Below are positions 33,942 through 42,020 of a stretch of DNA of 64,000 nucleotides, in pieces. A program made the position numbers and the translations under genes. The stretch is taken from positions 120,347 to 184,346 of the forward strand of contig CAXXEO010000015.1 of assembly GCA_963664585.2 (NCBI GenBank), given 5' to 3'. The notes below the pieces were generated by a model. That model did no database searches. It saw only the letters and a program-made list of their open reading frames with translations, and was not told the origin of the DNA. Numbering within the stretch: position 1 is the first letter of the stretch; every line of letters begins with the position of its first letter. The stretch is from G963664585 sp963664585. Lineage in GTDB: Bacteria > Bacillota > Clostridia > Oscillospirales > Ruminococcaceae.

Positions 33942-34066
33942 CAATTTGGCAAAAAAGAGGAAACTTTCAACTTTGTATGACTAACGACTGCAGGACTGAC
34001 AAAGAAAACCCGATTATCCAGAAAATTATTATTATTTACATTTTTATGAAAAGGGTGTGACTTTCT

Positions 34067-35344
34067 TTGGTCATATATGTGGTAAAACCCGGGGATAGTA
34101 TTTATTCCATCTCACAGGCGTTCGATGTGCCCGCGTCCAAAATAATCAGCGACAACCAGCTTGACCATCCAAACAGCCTTGTAATTGGACAGACAATCGT
34201 AATCTTGACAGAGAATAAGCTCCATACTGTCACCAGAGGACAGTCGCTGTACTCCATCGCACAAAGTTATGGCGTGACGGTTGATGAGATATTAAAAGCA
34301 AACCCGCAAATTACAAATTCCTCGCGTATCGTACCGGGGCAGGTGATCACAATACCTGTTCAAAATGAGAAACTCGGAACAATTGATGTAAATGGCTATG
34401 CGTTTCCGAACATCAGCAATGATGTACTGAAAAGCACCCTTCCCTACCTTACATATCTGAGCATTTTCAGCTATCAGGTAAAACCAGATGGCAGCCTATC
34501 AGCCATCAATGATGCGCCGCTGATTCAGATGGCAAGGGAAGCGGGCGTGGCACCCATGATGGTCATTACCAATATAAAGGAAGGGGCAAGCTTTGACAGC
34601 GGGTTGGCACATATTATTCTGACCAATCAGCAGGCACAGGATGCTTTGATCAACAATGTTCTTGAAACTCTTAACACAAAAAACTATGCTGGACTGGATA
34701 TTGATTTTGAATATATTTTCCCTGCAGACCGAGAAAATTACAACAGCTTTTTAAGAAAGCTAACTGAACGCCTGAGGCCGCGGGGATATACCATTGCCAC
34801 CTCTCTTGCGCCTAAGACCAGTGCAGGGCAGAAAGGCCTTTTGTATGAGGCCCATGATTATGCAGCACATGGTTCTTTGGTGGATCATGTTATCCTCATG
34901 ACCTATGAATGGGGATATACTTATGGTCCCCCCATGGCCGTATCGCCCATTAAACCGGTCAAACAGGTACTGGATTTTGCCGTCACTGTAATTCCCAGAG
35001 AGAAAATACTGATGGGGATGCCCAACTATGGATACGATTGGACGCTGCCGTATGTGAGCGGTTCTGCGGCCAAAACTGTATCCAATACCGGCGCTGTGGA
35101 TCTGGCTTTGCAAAAGGGCGCAATCATAGAGTATGATGCCGCTTCTCAAGCACCTTTTTTTAATTATTATAGTAATGGGAAAAGGCATGTCGTTTGGTTC
35201 GACGATGCCAGAAGCGTAAACGCGAGGCTAAAGCTTGTGAATCAGTATCGTTTAGGCGGAGTAAGCTATTGGACGATCAACAAGTTTTTCCCACAGAACT
35301 GGCTGGTGCTCAATTCGTTATACAACGTTAGAAAGGTTCTATAG
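34067..35344 (+). CDS. LysM/GH18 spore-type peptidoglycan hydrolase
   Basis: Protein of 425 aa without a signal peptide. Two LysM domains come first (VVKPGDSIYSISQAFDVPAS from residue 5; TVTRGQSLYSIAQSYGVTVD from about 52). A GH18 TIM barrel follows (about 110-425), with the catalytic DxDxE signature in GLDIDFEYIF (about 208-217) and MTYEWGYTYGPP (about 279-290). The architecture matches YaaH/SleL-type spore cortex-lytic enzymes that hydrolyse N-acetylglucosaminyl bonds. The start is TTG 34067 with AAGGGTG 8 nt upstream. The stop TAG is provided by the first bases of a 106-bp repeat, so the original C-terminus may have differed slightly. Confidence 0.9.
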   Translation: MVIYVVKPGDSIYSISQAFDVPASKIISDNQLDHPNSLVIGQTIVILTENKLHTVTRGQSLYSIAQSYGVTVDEILKANPQITNSSRIVPGQVITIPVQNEKLGTIDVNGYAFPNISNDVLKSTLPYLTYLSIFSYQVKPDGSLSAINDAPLIQMAREAGVAPMMVITNIKEGASFDSGLAHIILTNQQAQDALINNVLETLNTKNYAGLDIDFEYIFPADRENYNSFLRKLTERLRPRGYTIATSLAPKTSAGQKGLLYEAHDYAAHGSLVDHVILMTYEWGYTYGPPMAVSPIKPVKQVLDFAVTVIPREKILMGMPNYGYDWTLPYVSGSAAKTVSNTGAVDLALQKGAIIEYDAASQAPFFNYYSNGKRHVVWFDDARSVNARLKLVNQYRLGGVSYWTINKFFPQNWLVLNSLYNVRKVL

Positions 35345-35445
35345 CCAATTAACTTAAAAACTGGCTATATATAAAACGTTATTTTCTTCCCCCGCCGAAG
35401 GCGGGGGAAGAAATCACAAGCTTGTTTTCAAGTTAATCAACTATA
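35340..35445 (+). repeat. 106-bp MITE-like repeat, copy 9 (provides a stop codon)
   Basis: Full plus-orientation copy, loop GAA on the element strand. Its first bases TATAG overlap the end of the LysM/GH18 gene: the codons read GTT CTA TAG, so the stop codon lies inside the repeat. Confidence 0.95.
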
Positions 35446-35487
35446 TAATGTAATACTAAGCGCTGCTTAAGTAGCAATTAATTCACC

Positions 35488-35525
35488 CCTCTATTTCTCC
35501 CCTCCTTCGGCGGGGGAAATAGAGG
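35488..35525. repeat. Short CCTCTATTTCTCCCC-class hairpin
   Basis: CCTCTATTTCTCCCCTCC / CGGGGGAAATAGAGG around TTCGG. It belongs to the short hairpin class, directly before the terminator at 35533. Confidence 0.65.
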
Positions 35526-35532
35526 AAAGATC

Positions 35533-35570
35533 AAGCCGCCTACTGGAATACTCCGGCGGGCGGCTTTTGA
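35533..35570 (+). terminator. Terminator downstream of the LysM/GH18 gene
   Basis: Stem AAGCCGCC / GGCGGCTT with an 18-nt loop that can pair further, followed by TTGATTTT. Plus-strand terminator. Confidence 0.7.
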
Positions 35571-35654
35571 TTTTGCATTGTGATAATTGACTCTGTTGAC
35601 CCTCATTAGGGCAGTATGGCGCAGCAAGGTGACCCAGTAACTATCCGCCGTTAA

Positions 35655-36260
35655 TTACAGCATGGTTTCGATCAGTTTTTTTATTTTATTATCCAGAATG
35701 CCACCTGAAAGAGCATCGGATATATAGCTTTCTATCTCGTCATTGGTCATGTACTTTCTGATGAGTGCAAGAATGGTCAGAATGTCGAACAACACCAATT
35801 TTCGCATTGTCTCTTTGATTTGCGATAAATTGATGGATAAAAGACCCGCGACAATTTTTGGATGCAGATGACTTTTATAGGGGATGATATCTCTCAGTGC
35901 CTGTATACACTGGCGGACAGTAATCGGCTTTTCGTCCTTCAGTATGTGCAAATACGCATCAAGTGTTTCTTCTATCCGATTGTCACTGTCCCATTTTGCA
36001 TTCGCGGCAACCAGCATAAGGCCTATGCTTCTTTGATAAGAGTTTTCGCTTAAAAGCTTTTTCTCAAACACTTTCCAGTACGGATATACATCGTTCGAAT
36101 ATTCTGACCGTCTCATGAGAAGAAGCAGCGCATGATACCTAAGCTTGTCATCTTTTTCGCTTAGCCACTCCACAATTTGGGACAGATCCTTTACAGGGAC
36201 AGATCTTGCCGCTTGTGGTATGTTGTCCTTCTCAATTTCCATCAGTTCGTCTGTCGTCAT
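35655..36260 (-). CDS. HEAT-like helical protein, unknown function
   Basis: Protein of 201 aa, predicted all-helical with HEAT-repeat-like spacing: VEWLSEKDDKLRYHALLLLM (about residues 31-50), YQRSIGLMLVAANAKWDSD (about 75-93) and VRQCIQALRDIIPYKSHLHP (about 115-134). Such proteins are related in shape to AlkD-type or scaffold proteins, but I see no catalytic motif and do not assign DNA repair. It is cytoplasmic with no signal peptide. The ATG has GAAAGGAAAA 8 nt upstream. It stands alone between a repeat-rich gap and the zinc-ribbon genes. Confidence 0.7.
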   Translation of the reverse strand: MTTDELMEIEKDNIPQAARSVPVKDLSQIVEWLSEKDDKLRYHALLLLMRRSEYSNDVYPYWKVFEKKLLSENSYQRSIGLMLVAANAKWDSDNRIEETLDAYLHILKDEKPITVRQCIQALRDIIPYKSHLHPKIVAGLLSINLSQIKETMRKLVLFDILTILALIRKYMTNDEIESYISDALSGGILDNKIKKLIETML

Positions 36261-36314
36261 CCTGTTTTTTCCTTTCGAATATTCTTATGCTTGGTTCTAT
36301 TATAAACTACAATC

Positions 36315-36364
36315 CATGAACCCCATTCTTCCACCGCCTCTGACAGGAAGAAATGGGGTTCATG
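36315..36364. repeat. Long-armed hairpin between two minus-strand genes
   Basis: CATGAACCCCATTCTTCC / GGAAGAAATGGGGTTCATG with a short GC-rich loop (ACCGCCTCTGACA). It could end the transcript of the zinc-ribbon genes, though no T-run follows. Confidence 0.6.
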
Positions 36365-36434
36365 CAATTTCTGCTTAAAGTACTATCCAAAAAGTTGCTC
36401 TTTGCACATCCATATGGATATCAACATCGGCAGC

Positions 36435-36869
36435 CTAATCGTTGACAGGCTCACCACAGGATGGACAAAATTTACTGTTTTCCGGCACTGGGACACCGCA
36501 ATTCGAACAGAGTTCGCCCCTGGCATGGGAATTGTCTTCATTTGGATGCATCGGGTAGATTGGCTCAGTTTTTTTGCCCAGCACCTGTTCATCACCTGCT
36601 TTGACCTGTTCGATTCTAGCGCTCAGTGCCGCAATATTCTTCTGACATATCAGAATTTCCTGGCACTGTTCAACTACAGGGCTGTTTGTATTATCTTTTT
36701 CCGAAGCAAATACCAGCTCACCAATTTCAAGATAGAGGCTTTCGATTTGTCTCTCTTCGGCAGAAATGTCACTGTTTAATTTGGCAATTTCCGCGAGCGT
36801 CTTGGCTTTGTCGGCGGCTGCTTCCGCTACACCGCCGAGTCTCTTTCCTAATTCATTGAAAAACGCCAC
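36435..36869 (-). CDS. Zinc-ribbon protein with N-terminal coiled coil
   Basis: Protein of 144 aa. Residues 1-95 form a likely helical coiled coil (EIAKLNSDISAEERQIESLY, about 27-46; ICQKNIAALSARIEQVKAGD, about 74-93), and the C-terminal 30 residues are a double-zinc-ribbon half: CSNCGVPVPENSKFCPSCGEP with four Cys. The function is unknown; such proteins often act as membrane- or complex-associated adaptors. It lies 26 bases downstream of the AIM24/zinc-ribbon gene, so both are probably co-expressed. Each carries a similar zinc ribbon at opposite ends. Confidence 0.78.
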   Translation of the reverse strand: MAFFNELGKRLGGVAEAAADKAKTLAEIAKLNSDISAEERQIESLYLEIGELVFASEKDNTNSPVVEQCQEILICQKNIAALSARIEQVKAGDEQVLGKKTEPIYPMHPNEDNSHARGELCSNCGVPVPENSKFCPSCGEPVND

Positions 36870-36895
36870 GATATTGCCCCCTTAACGCCTGCTGC

Positions 36896-37819
36896 TTATT
36901 TGAACAAACTACCCAAAAGGCTACCCGCAACTTCGTTGACCGGATTGTTGGCGCCCCTGTTTTCTTCGGTGTGCCCGGTGTTGCCTTCACGATTAATACG
37001 GTCCGCCATGCGGCTGAAGGGCAGAGATTGCAGCCACGCATGGCCAGGGCCCTTCAGTGTAGCCAAGAATAGCCCTTCACCGCCGAAGAGGCCGCTTTTT
37101 AAGTCGCCGGCAAATGCCACGTCATAATCGACGGTATCACTGATCGCAACCAAACAGCCGGTATCAAGCCTCAGCGTCTCACCGGGGGCCAATTCCTTTT
37201 TAATAATCGTACCGCCCGCGTGGAGAAACACCAGCCCGTCACCACTGAGCTTTTGCATAATAAAGCCCTCGCCACCGAAAAATCCGGCGCCGATTTTCTT
37301 AGCCAAATGAATGCCGATGGAAACGCCCTTCGCGGCGCAGAGAAAGGCATCCTTCTGACAAATCAGCGTGCCATTAAACTCTTTAAGCTCAACAGGGATG
37401 ATCTTTCCAGGGTAAGGGGCGGCAAAAGCAGCATGGGATTTGCCACTGCCAACATTTTGGAACATCGTCATAAACAGACTTTCACCTGTCAGCGCCCTTT
37501 TGCCGGCACTTGCCAGCTTGCCCATCAGCCCTTTACCCTCGTCTCGGCCGCTGCCATCGCCAAAGATTGTCTCCATTTTAATATCCTGCTCTATGTAGGT
37601 CATCGCACCAGCCTCCGCCAGAACGCTTTCACCGGGATCAAGCTCAATTTCTACAAGCTGCATGTCATCGCCGAAAAGCTTATAGTCGATTTCATCGGCT
37701 GGCTTAATTGGCATATTGACCACCCCTGTACTGATAGCGGAACCATCCTGCCTTGCACCGCATCCGCCGCAGAATTTGGAACCATCCGGAATTTTATTGC
37801 CGCAATTGCTACAGAACAT
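36896..37819 (-). CDS. AIM24 (TIGR00266-like) family protein with N-terminal zinc ribbon
   Basis: Protein of 307 aa. The N-terminal zinc ribbon is CSNCGNKIPDGSKFCGGCG (residues 3-21). A linker leads to the AIM24 beta-sandwich (about 45-270): VLAEAGAMTYIEQDIKMET, the Gly-rich GKIIPVELKE, LCAAKGVSIGIH and GLFGGEGLFLATLKGPGHAW. AIM24 proteins are found in bacteria and mitochondria; their molecular role is not settled. It has a minus-strand partner 26 bases downstream with a matching zinc ribbon. The ATG follows TTTTGGAGGTATAAGG, a strong ribosome site. Confidence 0.85.
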   Translation of the reverse strand: MFCSNCGNKIPDGSKFCGGCGARQDGSAISTGVVNMPIKPADEIDYKLFGDDMQLVEIELDPGESVLAEAGAMTYIEQDIKMETIFGDGSGRDEGKGLMGKLASAGKRALTGESLFMTMFQNVGSGKSHAAFAAPYPGKIIPVELKEFNGTLICQKDAFLCAAKGVSIGIHLAKKIGAGFFGGEGFIMQKLSGDGLVFLHAGGTIIKKELAPGETLRLDTGCLVAISDTVDYDVAFAGDLKSGLFGGEGLFLATLKGPGHAWLQSLPFSRMADRINREGNTGHTEENRGANNPVNEVAGSLLGSLFK

Positions 37820-38096
37820 CCTTATACCTCCAAAAATTTTAGTTTGTGTGAAATCATGGCATATTATGGCTTTCTCGTGGGTTCAATAAAACCTAATGAA
37901 ACTCTCTTCGCTAAAGTGTTCATGCAGATTTTTTATATATTCCACTACATTTATTATATAAAAAAGTGCATGTAAATATCAATAGAAAGTAAACATTTTA
38001 TAGCAAAATTTGACAAACAGCATTTAGATAAATGAATATATATTGGCATATCTTTTCTTCACTGCAGCGGAGGAAAGACTGCAGATCAAAACAACT

Positions 38097-38202
38097 TATA
38101 GTTGATTAATTTGAAAACAAGCTTGTGATTTCTTCCCCCGCCTTTGGCGGGGGAAGAAAATGGCGTTTTATATATAGCCAGTTTTTAAGTTAATTGGCTA
38201 TA
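38097..38202 (-). repeat. 106-bp MITE-like repeat, copy 10
   Basis: Full minus-orientation copy. The loop is AAA on the element strand (TTT on plus), a variant not seen in other copies. Confidence 0.94.
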
Positions 38203-38265
38203 ACTTGAATAAGCAAGTGACAGAGAGTGCGGCAAAATGAAACTGTTTTATTTATGGCATTATAT

Positions 38266-38304
38266 TATGTCTCTTCTTCCGCCGCAGGCGGAAAAAGAGA
38301 CATA
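38266..38304. repeat. Short GTCTCTTCTTCCGCC-class hairpin after trpA
   Basis: TATGTCTCTTCTTCCGCC / GGCGGAAAAAGAGACATA with loop GCA. Positioned 42 bases past the trpA stop, it may act as the operon's 3' hairpin although no T-run follows. Confidence 0.6.
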
Positions 38305-38345
38305 TAGAAAAAAGTTCGTTGATTTGAAAAATTATTCTGAGAGCA

Positions 38346-39116
38346 TTATTGTAGTGCTTCTTTCATCTGCCTGATATAATCACAAACTGGCTCTACGCAA
38401 TTGATCCCATATTGCTCAACCATTCTGACAATTGCGCTTCCCACAATGACACCATCGGCAAACTGTGATATGGCTTTTGACTGTGCGGGTGTGGAGATTC
38501 CGAAGCCGACTGCACAGGGAATATTCTTAGCCTCTTTGACAAGAGAAATCATCTCGCAGATGTCGTCTGCAATCTCACTTCTCACACCGGTGACACCCAT
38601 AGAGGATACGCAATAGACAAAGCCCTGGGCCTCTTTGGCAATCATCTGGATACGCTTCCGAGAGGTTGGGGCGATTAGTGAAATCAAATCTACGCCATAT
38701 TTTTGGCAGTATGGCAAAAGCTCTTCCTTTTCCTCAAAGGGCACATCGGGGACAATTATCGCATCAATTCGGCATTCGCGGCAGCGACTTAGAAATTTTT
38801 CTGTTCCATAAGTAAAAATCGGATTTGCATAGGTCATAAAGGCCAGTGGAATTTCTGTCTTTTCACGTACACGCCGTACCATGTCAAAAATTTTGTCTGT
38901 TGTCGTGCCCGCCGAAAGAGCGCGTTCGTCTGCCCGCTGGATTATGAGCCCCTCGGCAACCGGATCGGAAAAAGGAATACCCAGTTCGATCAGGTCGGCG
39001 CCGGCATTCGCCATCTCCACAACCAGCCGCTCGGTCAGCGCAAGGGTTGGGTCTCCCGCCGTGACAAAGGGAATGAAAGCTTTTCCGTTTGTAAATGCGT
39101 TTTTAGTTTTACTCAT
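38346..39116 (-). CDS. trpA: Tryptophan synthase alpha chain
   Basis: TIM-barrel protein of 256 aa that cleaves indole-3-glycerol phosphate to indole and glyceraldehyde-3-phosphate. The catalytic Glu and Asp are in DLIELGIPFSDPVAEG (about residues 41-56); the phosphate-binding loop is VGFGISTPAQ near 202. It forms the alpha2beta2 complex with TrpB, which receives indole by a tunnel. ATG 39116 overlaps the trpB end by 8 bases (ATGAGTAA), so translation is coupled. The frame is open further upstream within trpB, but that is not used. It is the last gene of the operon. Confidence 0.95.
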   Translation of the reverse strand: MSKTKNAFTNGKAFIPFVTAGDPTLALTERLVVEMANAGADLIELGIPFSDPVAEGLIIQRADERALSAGTTTDKIFDMVRRVREKTEIPLAFMTYANPIFTYGTEKFLSRCRECRIDAIIVPDVPFEEKEELLPYCQKYGVDLISLIAPTSRKRIQMIAKEAQGFVYCVSSMGVTGVRSEIADDICEMISLVKEAKNIPCAVGFGISTPAQSKAISQFADGVIVGSAIVRMVEQYGINCVEPVCDYIRQMKEALQ

Positions 39117-40293
39117 CGATTTCAACTCCTCTGTAACGCGCAATGGAGGCAACATCCTTATCTCCCCTACCGGAAAGGTTGATGACCATAATTCGATCCT
39201 TCTGCATCTGCGGGGCGAGCTTTCTGGCATACGCGACGGCATGGGCACTTTCAATTGCAGGAATAATCCCCTCGGTTCTGGAAAGGTATTCAAACGCCTG
39301 GACGGCCTCATCATCGGTCACGGGAACATAGGATGCCCTTCCCGTATCATAAAGATTGGCGTGCTCGGGGCCGACTCCGGGATAATCCAGACCGGCGGAA
39401 ATTGAATATACCGGTGCAATCTGGCCATATTTGTCCTGACAGAAATAGGACTTCATCCCGTGGAAGATACCAAGGCTTCCCGTGGCGATCGTCGCGGCGT
39501 TTTTGGGGGTATCCACCCCAAGCCCCGCGGCCTCGCACCCAATCAGCTTGACGGATGGATCACCGATAAAATCATAAAAGAGTCCCATCGCATTGCTGCC
39601 GCCACCCACACAGGCCACCAGACAATCGGGCAATCTACCCTCACGTTCCAACATTTGATTCCGAACCTCTTTGCCAATGACACTCTGAAAGTCGCGTACA
39701 ATCGTCGGGAACGGATGCGGACCCATGACCGACCCTAACACATAATGGGTATCCTCCACACGAGAAGTCCACTCTCTCATCGTTTCGTTGACCGCGTCTT
39801 TCAGCGTCTGTGTCCCGCTGATGACGACATGAACCTTTGCGCCTAAAAGCCTCATGCGGAATACGTTGAGCGCCTGACGTTCGGTATCCTCTTTGCCCAT
39901 GAAGATTTCGCACTCCATACCCATCAGGGCCGCAGCAGTGGCAGTCGCGACTCCGTGCTGGCCAGCACCCGTTTCCGCGATGACTCGTGTTTTGCCCATT
40001 TTTCGGGCAAGCAGCACCTGTCCCAGCACATTGTTGATTTTATGGGAACCGGTATGGTTAAGGTCTTCTCTCTTTAAGTAAATCTTGGCCCCACCCAAAT
40101 CCTTTGTCATCTTAGCGGCAAAGTATAAAAGGGACGGTCTGCCCGCGTAGTTTCGAAGAAGGTCGTCAAGTTCCCTGACAAATTCAGGGTCATTTTTGTA
40201 ATGGTTATACCCGTTTTCAAGTTCAATAACAGCATTCATCAGTGTTTCGGGGATATATTGCCCCCCATGTTTTCCGAATCGTCCTTTGGGCAT
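39109..40293 (-). CDS. trpB: Tryptophan synthase beta chain
   Basis: PLP enzyme of 394 aa that joins indole with serine to make tryptophan. The PLP lysine is in HTGSHKINN (about residue 83-91), the catalytic Glu in ETGAGQHGV (about 106-114) and the phosphate-binding GGGSNAMGLF near 229. The N-terminal GRFGKHGGQYIPETLM is canonical. ATG 40293 overlaps the trpF stop by one base (TGATG) with AAGGAG 9 nt upstream; GTG 40296 is also in frame. It looks fully intact. Confidence 0.96.
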   Translation of the reverse strand: MPKGRFGKHGGQYIPETLMNAVIELENGYNHYKNDPEFVRELDDLLRNYAGRPSLLYFAAKMTKDLGGAKIYLKREDLNHTGSHKINNVLGQVLLARKMGKTRVIAETGAGQHGVATATAAALMGMECEIFMGKEDTERQALNVFRMRLLGAKVHVVISGTQTLKDAVNETMREWTSRVEDTHYVLGSVMGPHPFPTIVRDFQSVIGKEVRNQMLEREGRLPDCLVACVGGGSNAMGLFYDFIGDPSVKLIGCEAAGLGVDTPKNAATIATGSLGIFHGMKSYFCQDKYGQIAPVYSISAGLDYPGVGPEHANLYDTGRASYVPVTDDEAVQAFEYLSRTEGIIPAIESAHAVAYARKLAPQMQKDRIMVINLSGRGDKDVASIARYRGVEIDE

Positions 40294-40907
40294 CACTTTA
40301 CACTCCTTATTTTATAAACAATTTCCATAATCTTATTGGGATCCTTGCAAAAGCCAGTTTCTACACCGCCGCTGACATCAACACAAAACGGCCTACAAGA
40401 TTTAACTGCCTCAAGGATATTACCGATGTTCAGGCCTCCGGCCAGAAAATACGGTTTGTGCAGTTCGGGAATGATATCCCAATCAAATGTCATGCCCGTT
40501 CCGCCATATTGCCGTGGATGCCAGGTGTCAAGCAGCAAGTAATCGCTGCTGAGCTCTTGGGCTGCGCTGATTTGCGCAGGGTATTTAACCCTCACCGCTT
40601 TAATGATGGTATTCGGAATTCTTTTTTTAAGCTCCACGATATATGTGTCATTTTCGCCACCATGAAGCTGAACCAAGTCAATAACTTTGTCCTCACAGAG
40701 CCTAATGATACGGTTTGGATCTTCGTCAACAAACACACCAACGGATTTAATTGCGGGTTGCAGACAATCCTTCAGCGTCCTTGCCGTACGCTCGTCTATC
40801 ATTCTTCTGCTTTCGGCGAAAACAAAGCCGGCAAAATCAGGCAAAGCCGCGTTAACGGAGATAATATCCTGTGGCCTTGTCAGACCACAAATTTTGATTT
40901 TTGTCAT
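40293..40907 (-). CDS. trpF: Phosphoribosylanthranilate isomerase
   Basis: TIM-barrel enzyme of 204 aa, Amadori rearrangement step of tryptophan synthesis. The catalytic Cys is in KICGLTRPQD (residues 5-14) and the general acid Asp in DTWHPRQYGGTG (about 126-137). The phosphate sites are FLAGGLN and VDVSGGVET (about 182-190). ATG 40907 has AAGGAAATT 6 nt upstream; the frame upstream to 40931 lacks family similarity. It lies 187 bases downstream of trpC, an unusually large spacing for this operon, but I see no terminator or repeat in that spacer. Confidence 0.94.
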   Translation of the reverse strand: MTKIKICGLTRPQDIISVNAALPDFAGFVFAESRRMIDERTARTLKDCLQPAIKSVGVFVDEDPNRIIRLCEDKVIDLVQLHGGENDTYIVELKKRIPNTIIKAVRVKYPAQISAAQELSSDYLLLDTWHPRQYGGTGMTFDWDIIPELHKPYFLAGGLNIGNILEAVKSCRPFCVDVSGGVETGFCKDPNKIMEIVYKIRSVK

Positions 40908-41094
40908 ACTAAATTTCCTTCGCCGCTTCAAGCGTTTTTTAAATAAACATACCAGATAGAGTCCAAATTTGCCTCTTGATTCGTTAAATTGCTTTAAGCT
41001 CTAAAAGCAATAGAGAGAAATGCATAATCACTCACCACAAGAGATCGATAGCTGGATCAACTAAAGAAATCAGTTGAAAAGTAATTACCAGTTT

Positions 41095-41880
41095 TCAAAT
41101 AATCTCTCCCCGAAGCTGGGCAAGCATCTCTTTTTTATCCGCACTTCGCATCAGTGTCTCTCCAATCAGGACCGCATCCACCCCGGCCTGGCGCAGCGCG
41201 TTAATATCGTCAATGGTATGAATACCGCTTTCGGCTACAAACAGGACATTTGGGGGAACAACAGGTCTCAATTCGATAGAGGTGTTCAGATCAACAGCAA
41301 ACGTCTTAAGATTGCGGTTGTTGACACCGATAATTCGGGCGCCTGCCTGCAATGCGCTGTAGACTTCGGCCTTGGTATGGGCTTCCACCAGCGCTGAGAG
41401 ACCAAGCTCATCGCAGATGGAGAGGTGTTTTTTAAGCTTCCCGGTATCCAGCAGCGCACAGATCAGCAGAACGGCATCCGCTCCAATCACCTTTGCCTCA
41501 TAAAGCTGATAGTCGTCAACCATAAAATCCTTGCGCAGTACAGGTATATTGATCGACCGACTGATTTCGGTGAGATATGCATTGCTTCCTTGAAAGAATT
41601 CGGGCTCGGTCAGCACCGATACCGCTGAAGCCCCGGCCGTCTCGTACTCTTTGGCGATGGTAAGATAGGGGAAGTCCGCGGCGATTAATCCCTTGGAGGG
41701 GGACGCCTTTTTAACTTCGCAGATGAAAGCGATTTCTTTGCTCTTCAGTGCATTTTCAAAGCGAAACTCCAAACTTGCGGGCAGTGACAGCGCCTTTTTC
41801 TTCATAAGATTATACGGTTCTCGATCTTTTGCCGCAGCTACGCGTTTCATAGTTGACCCAACAAGGGTATCAAGAATCAT
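41095..41880 (-). CDS. trpC: Indole-3-glycerol phosphate synthase
   Basis: TIM-barrel enzyme of 261 aa that closes the indole ring. Catalytic residues sit in FICEVKKASPSKG (about residues 52-64; Glu and Lys), VLRKDFMVDDYQ (about 113-124), GVNNRNLKTF (about 184-193) and VAESGI (about 214-219). It is a single-function TrpC, separate from TrpF. AAAGAGGTGA lies 5 nt before the ATG. A truncated 106-bp repeat interrupts the 140-base gap to trpD upstream. Confidence 0.95.
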   Translation of the reverse strand: MILDTLVGSTMKRVAAAKDREPYNLMKKKALSLPASLEFRFENALKSKEIAFICEVKKASPSKGLIAADFPYLTIAKEYETAGASAVSVLTEPEFFQGSNAYLTEISRSINIPVLRKDFMVDDYQLYEAKVIGADAVLLICALLDTGKLKKHLSICDELGLSALVEAHTKAEVYSALQAGARIIGVNNRNLKTFAVDLNTSIELRPVVPPNVLFVAESGIHTIDDINALRQAGVDAVLIGETLMRSADKKEMLAQLRGEII

Positions 41881-41919
41881 GACATCACCTCTTTATATAC
41901 TCAAGAATTCTCTGGTTTT

Positions 41920-41975
41920 TATAGTTTATTAACTTGAAAACAAGCTTGTGATTTCTTCCCCCGTTTTCAGGGGGA
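41920..41975 (-). repeat. 106-bp MITE-like repeat, truncated copy inside the trp operon
   Basis: The right arm (TATAGTTTATTAACTTGAAA to TTTCTTCCCCCG) is present and ends in a degenerate hairpin (CCCCCGTTTTCAGGGGG); the other half is missing. It lies between trpD and trpC. Confidence 0.85.
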
Positions 41976-42020
41976 AAACAGACTAACTTAATCTCTAGTT
42001 GTGAATATAATGAATGCGTT

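Larger units (their letters stand above)
33200..34066. other. Intergenic region between divergent pilB and LysM/GH18 genes
   Basis: A/T-rich pilB promoter region, then two 106-bp repeats in opposite orientation (33509-33609 and 33836-33941) with a short CTCTGTTT hairpin (33693-33727) between them. No gene is visible. Confidence 0.6.
37820..38345. other. Intergenic gap between trpA and the AIM24 gene
   Basis: A/T-rich promoter region of the AIM24 gene, one full 106-bp repeat (38097-38202) and a short hairpin (38266-38304) just beyond the trpA stop. No gene is supported. Confidence 0.55.
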
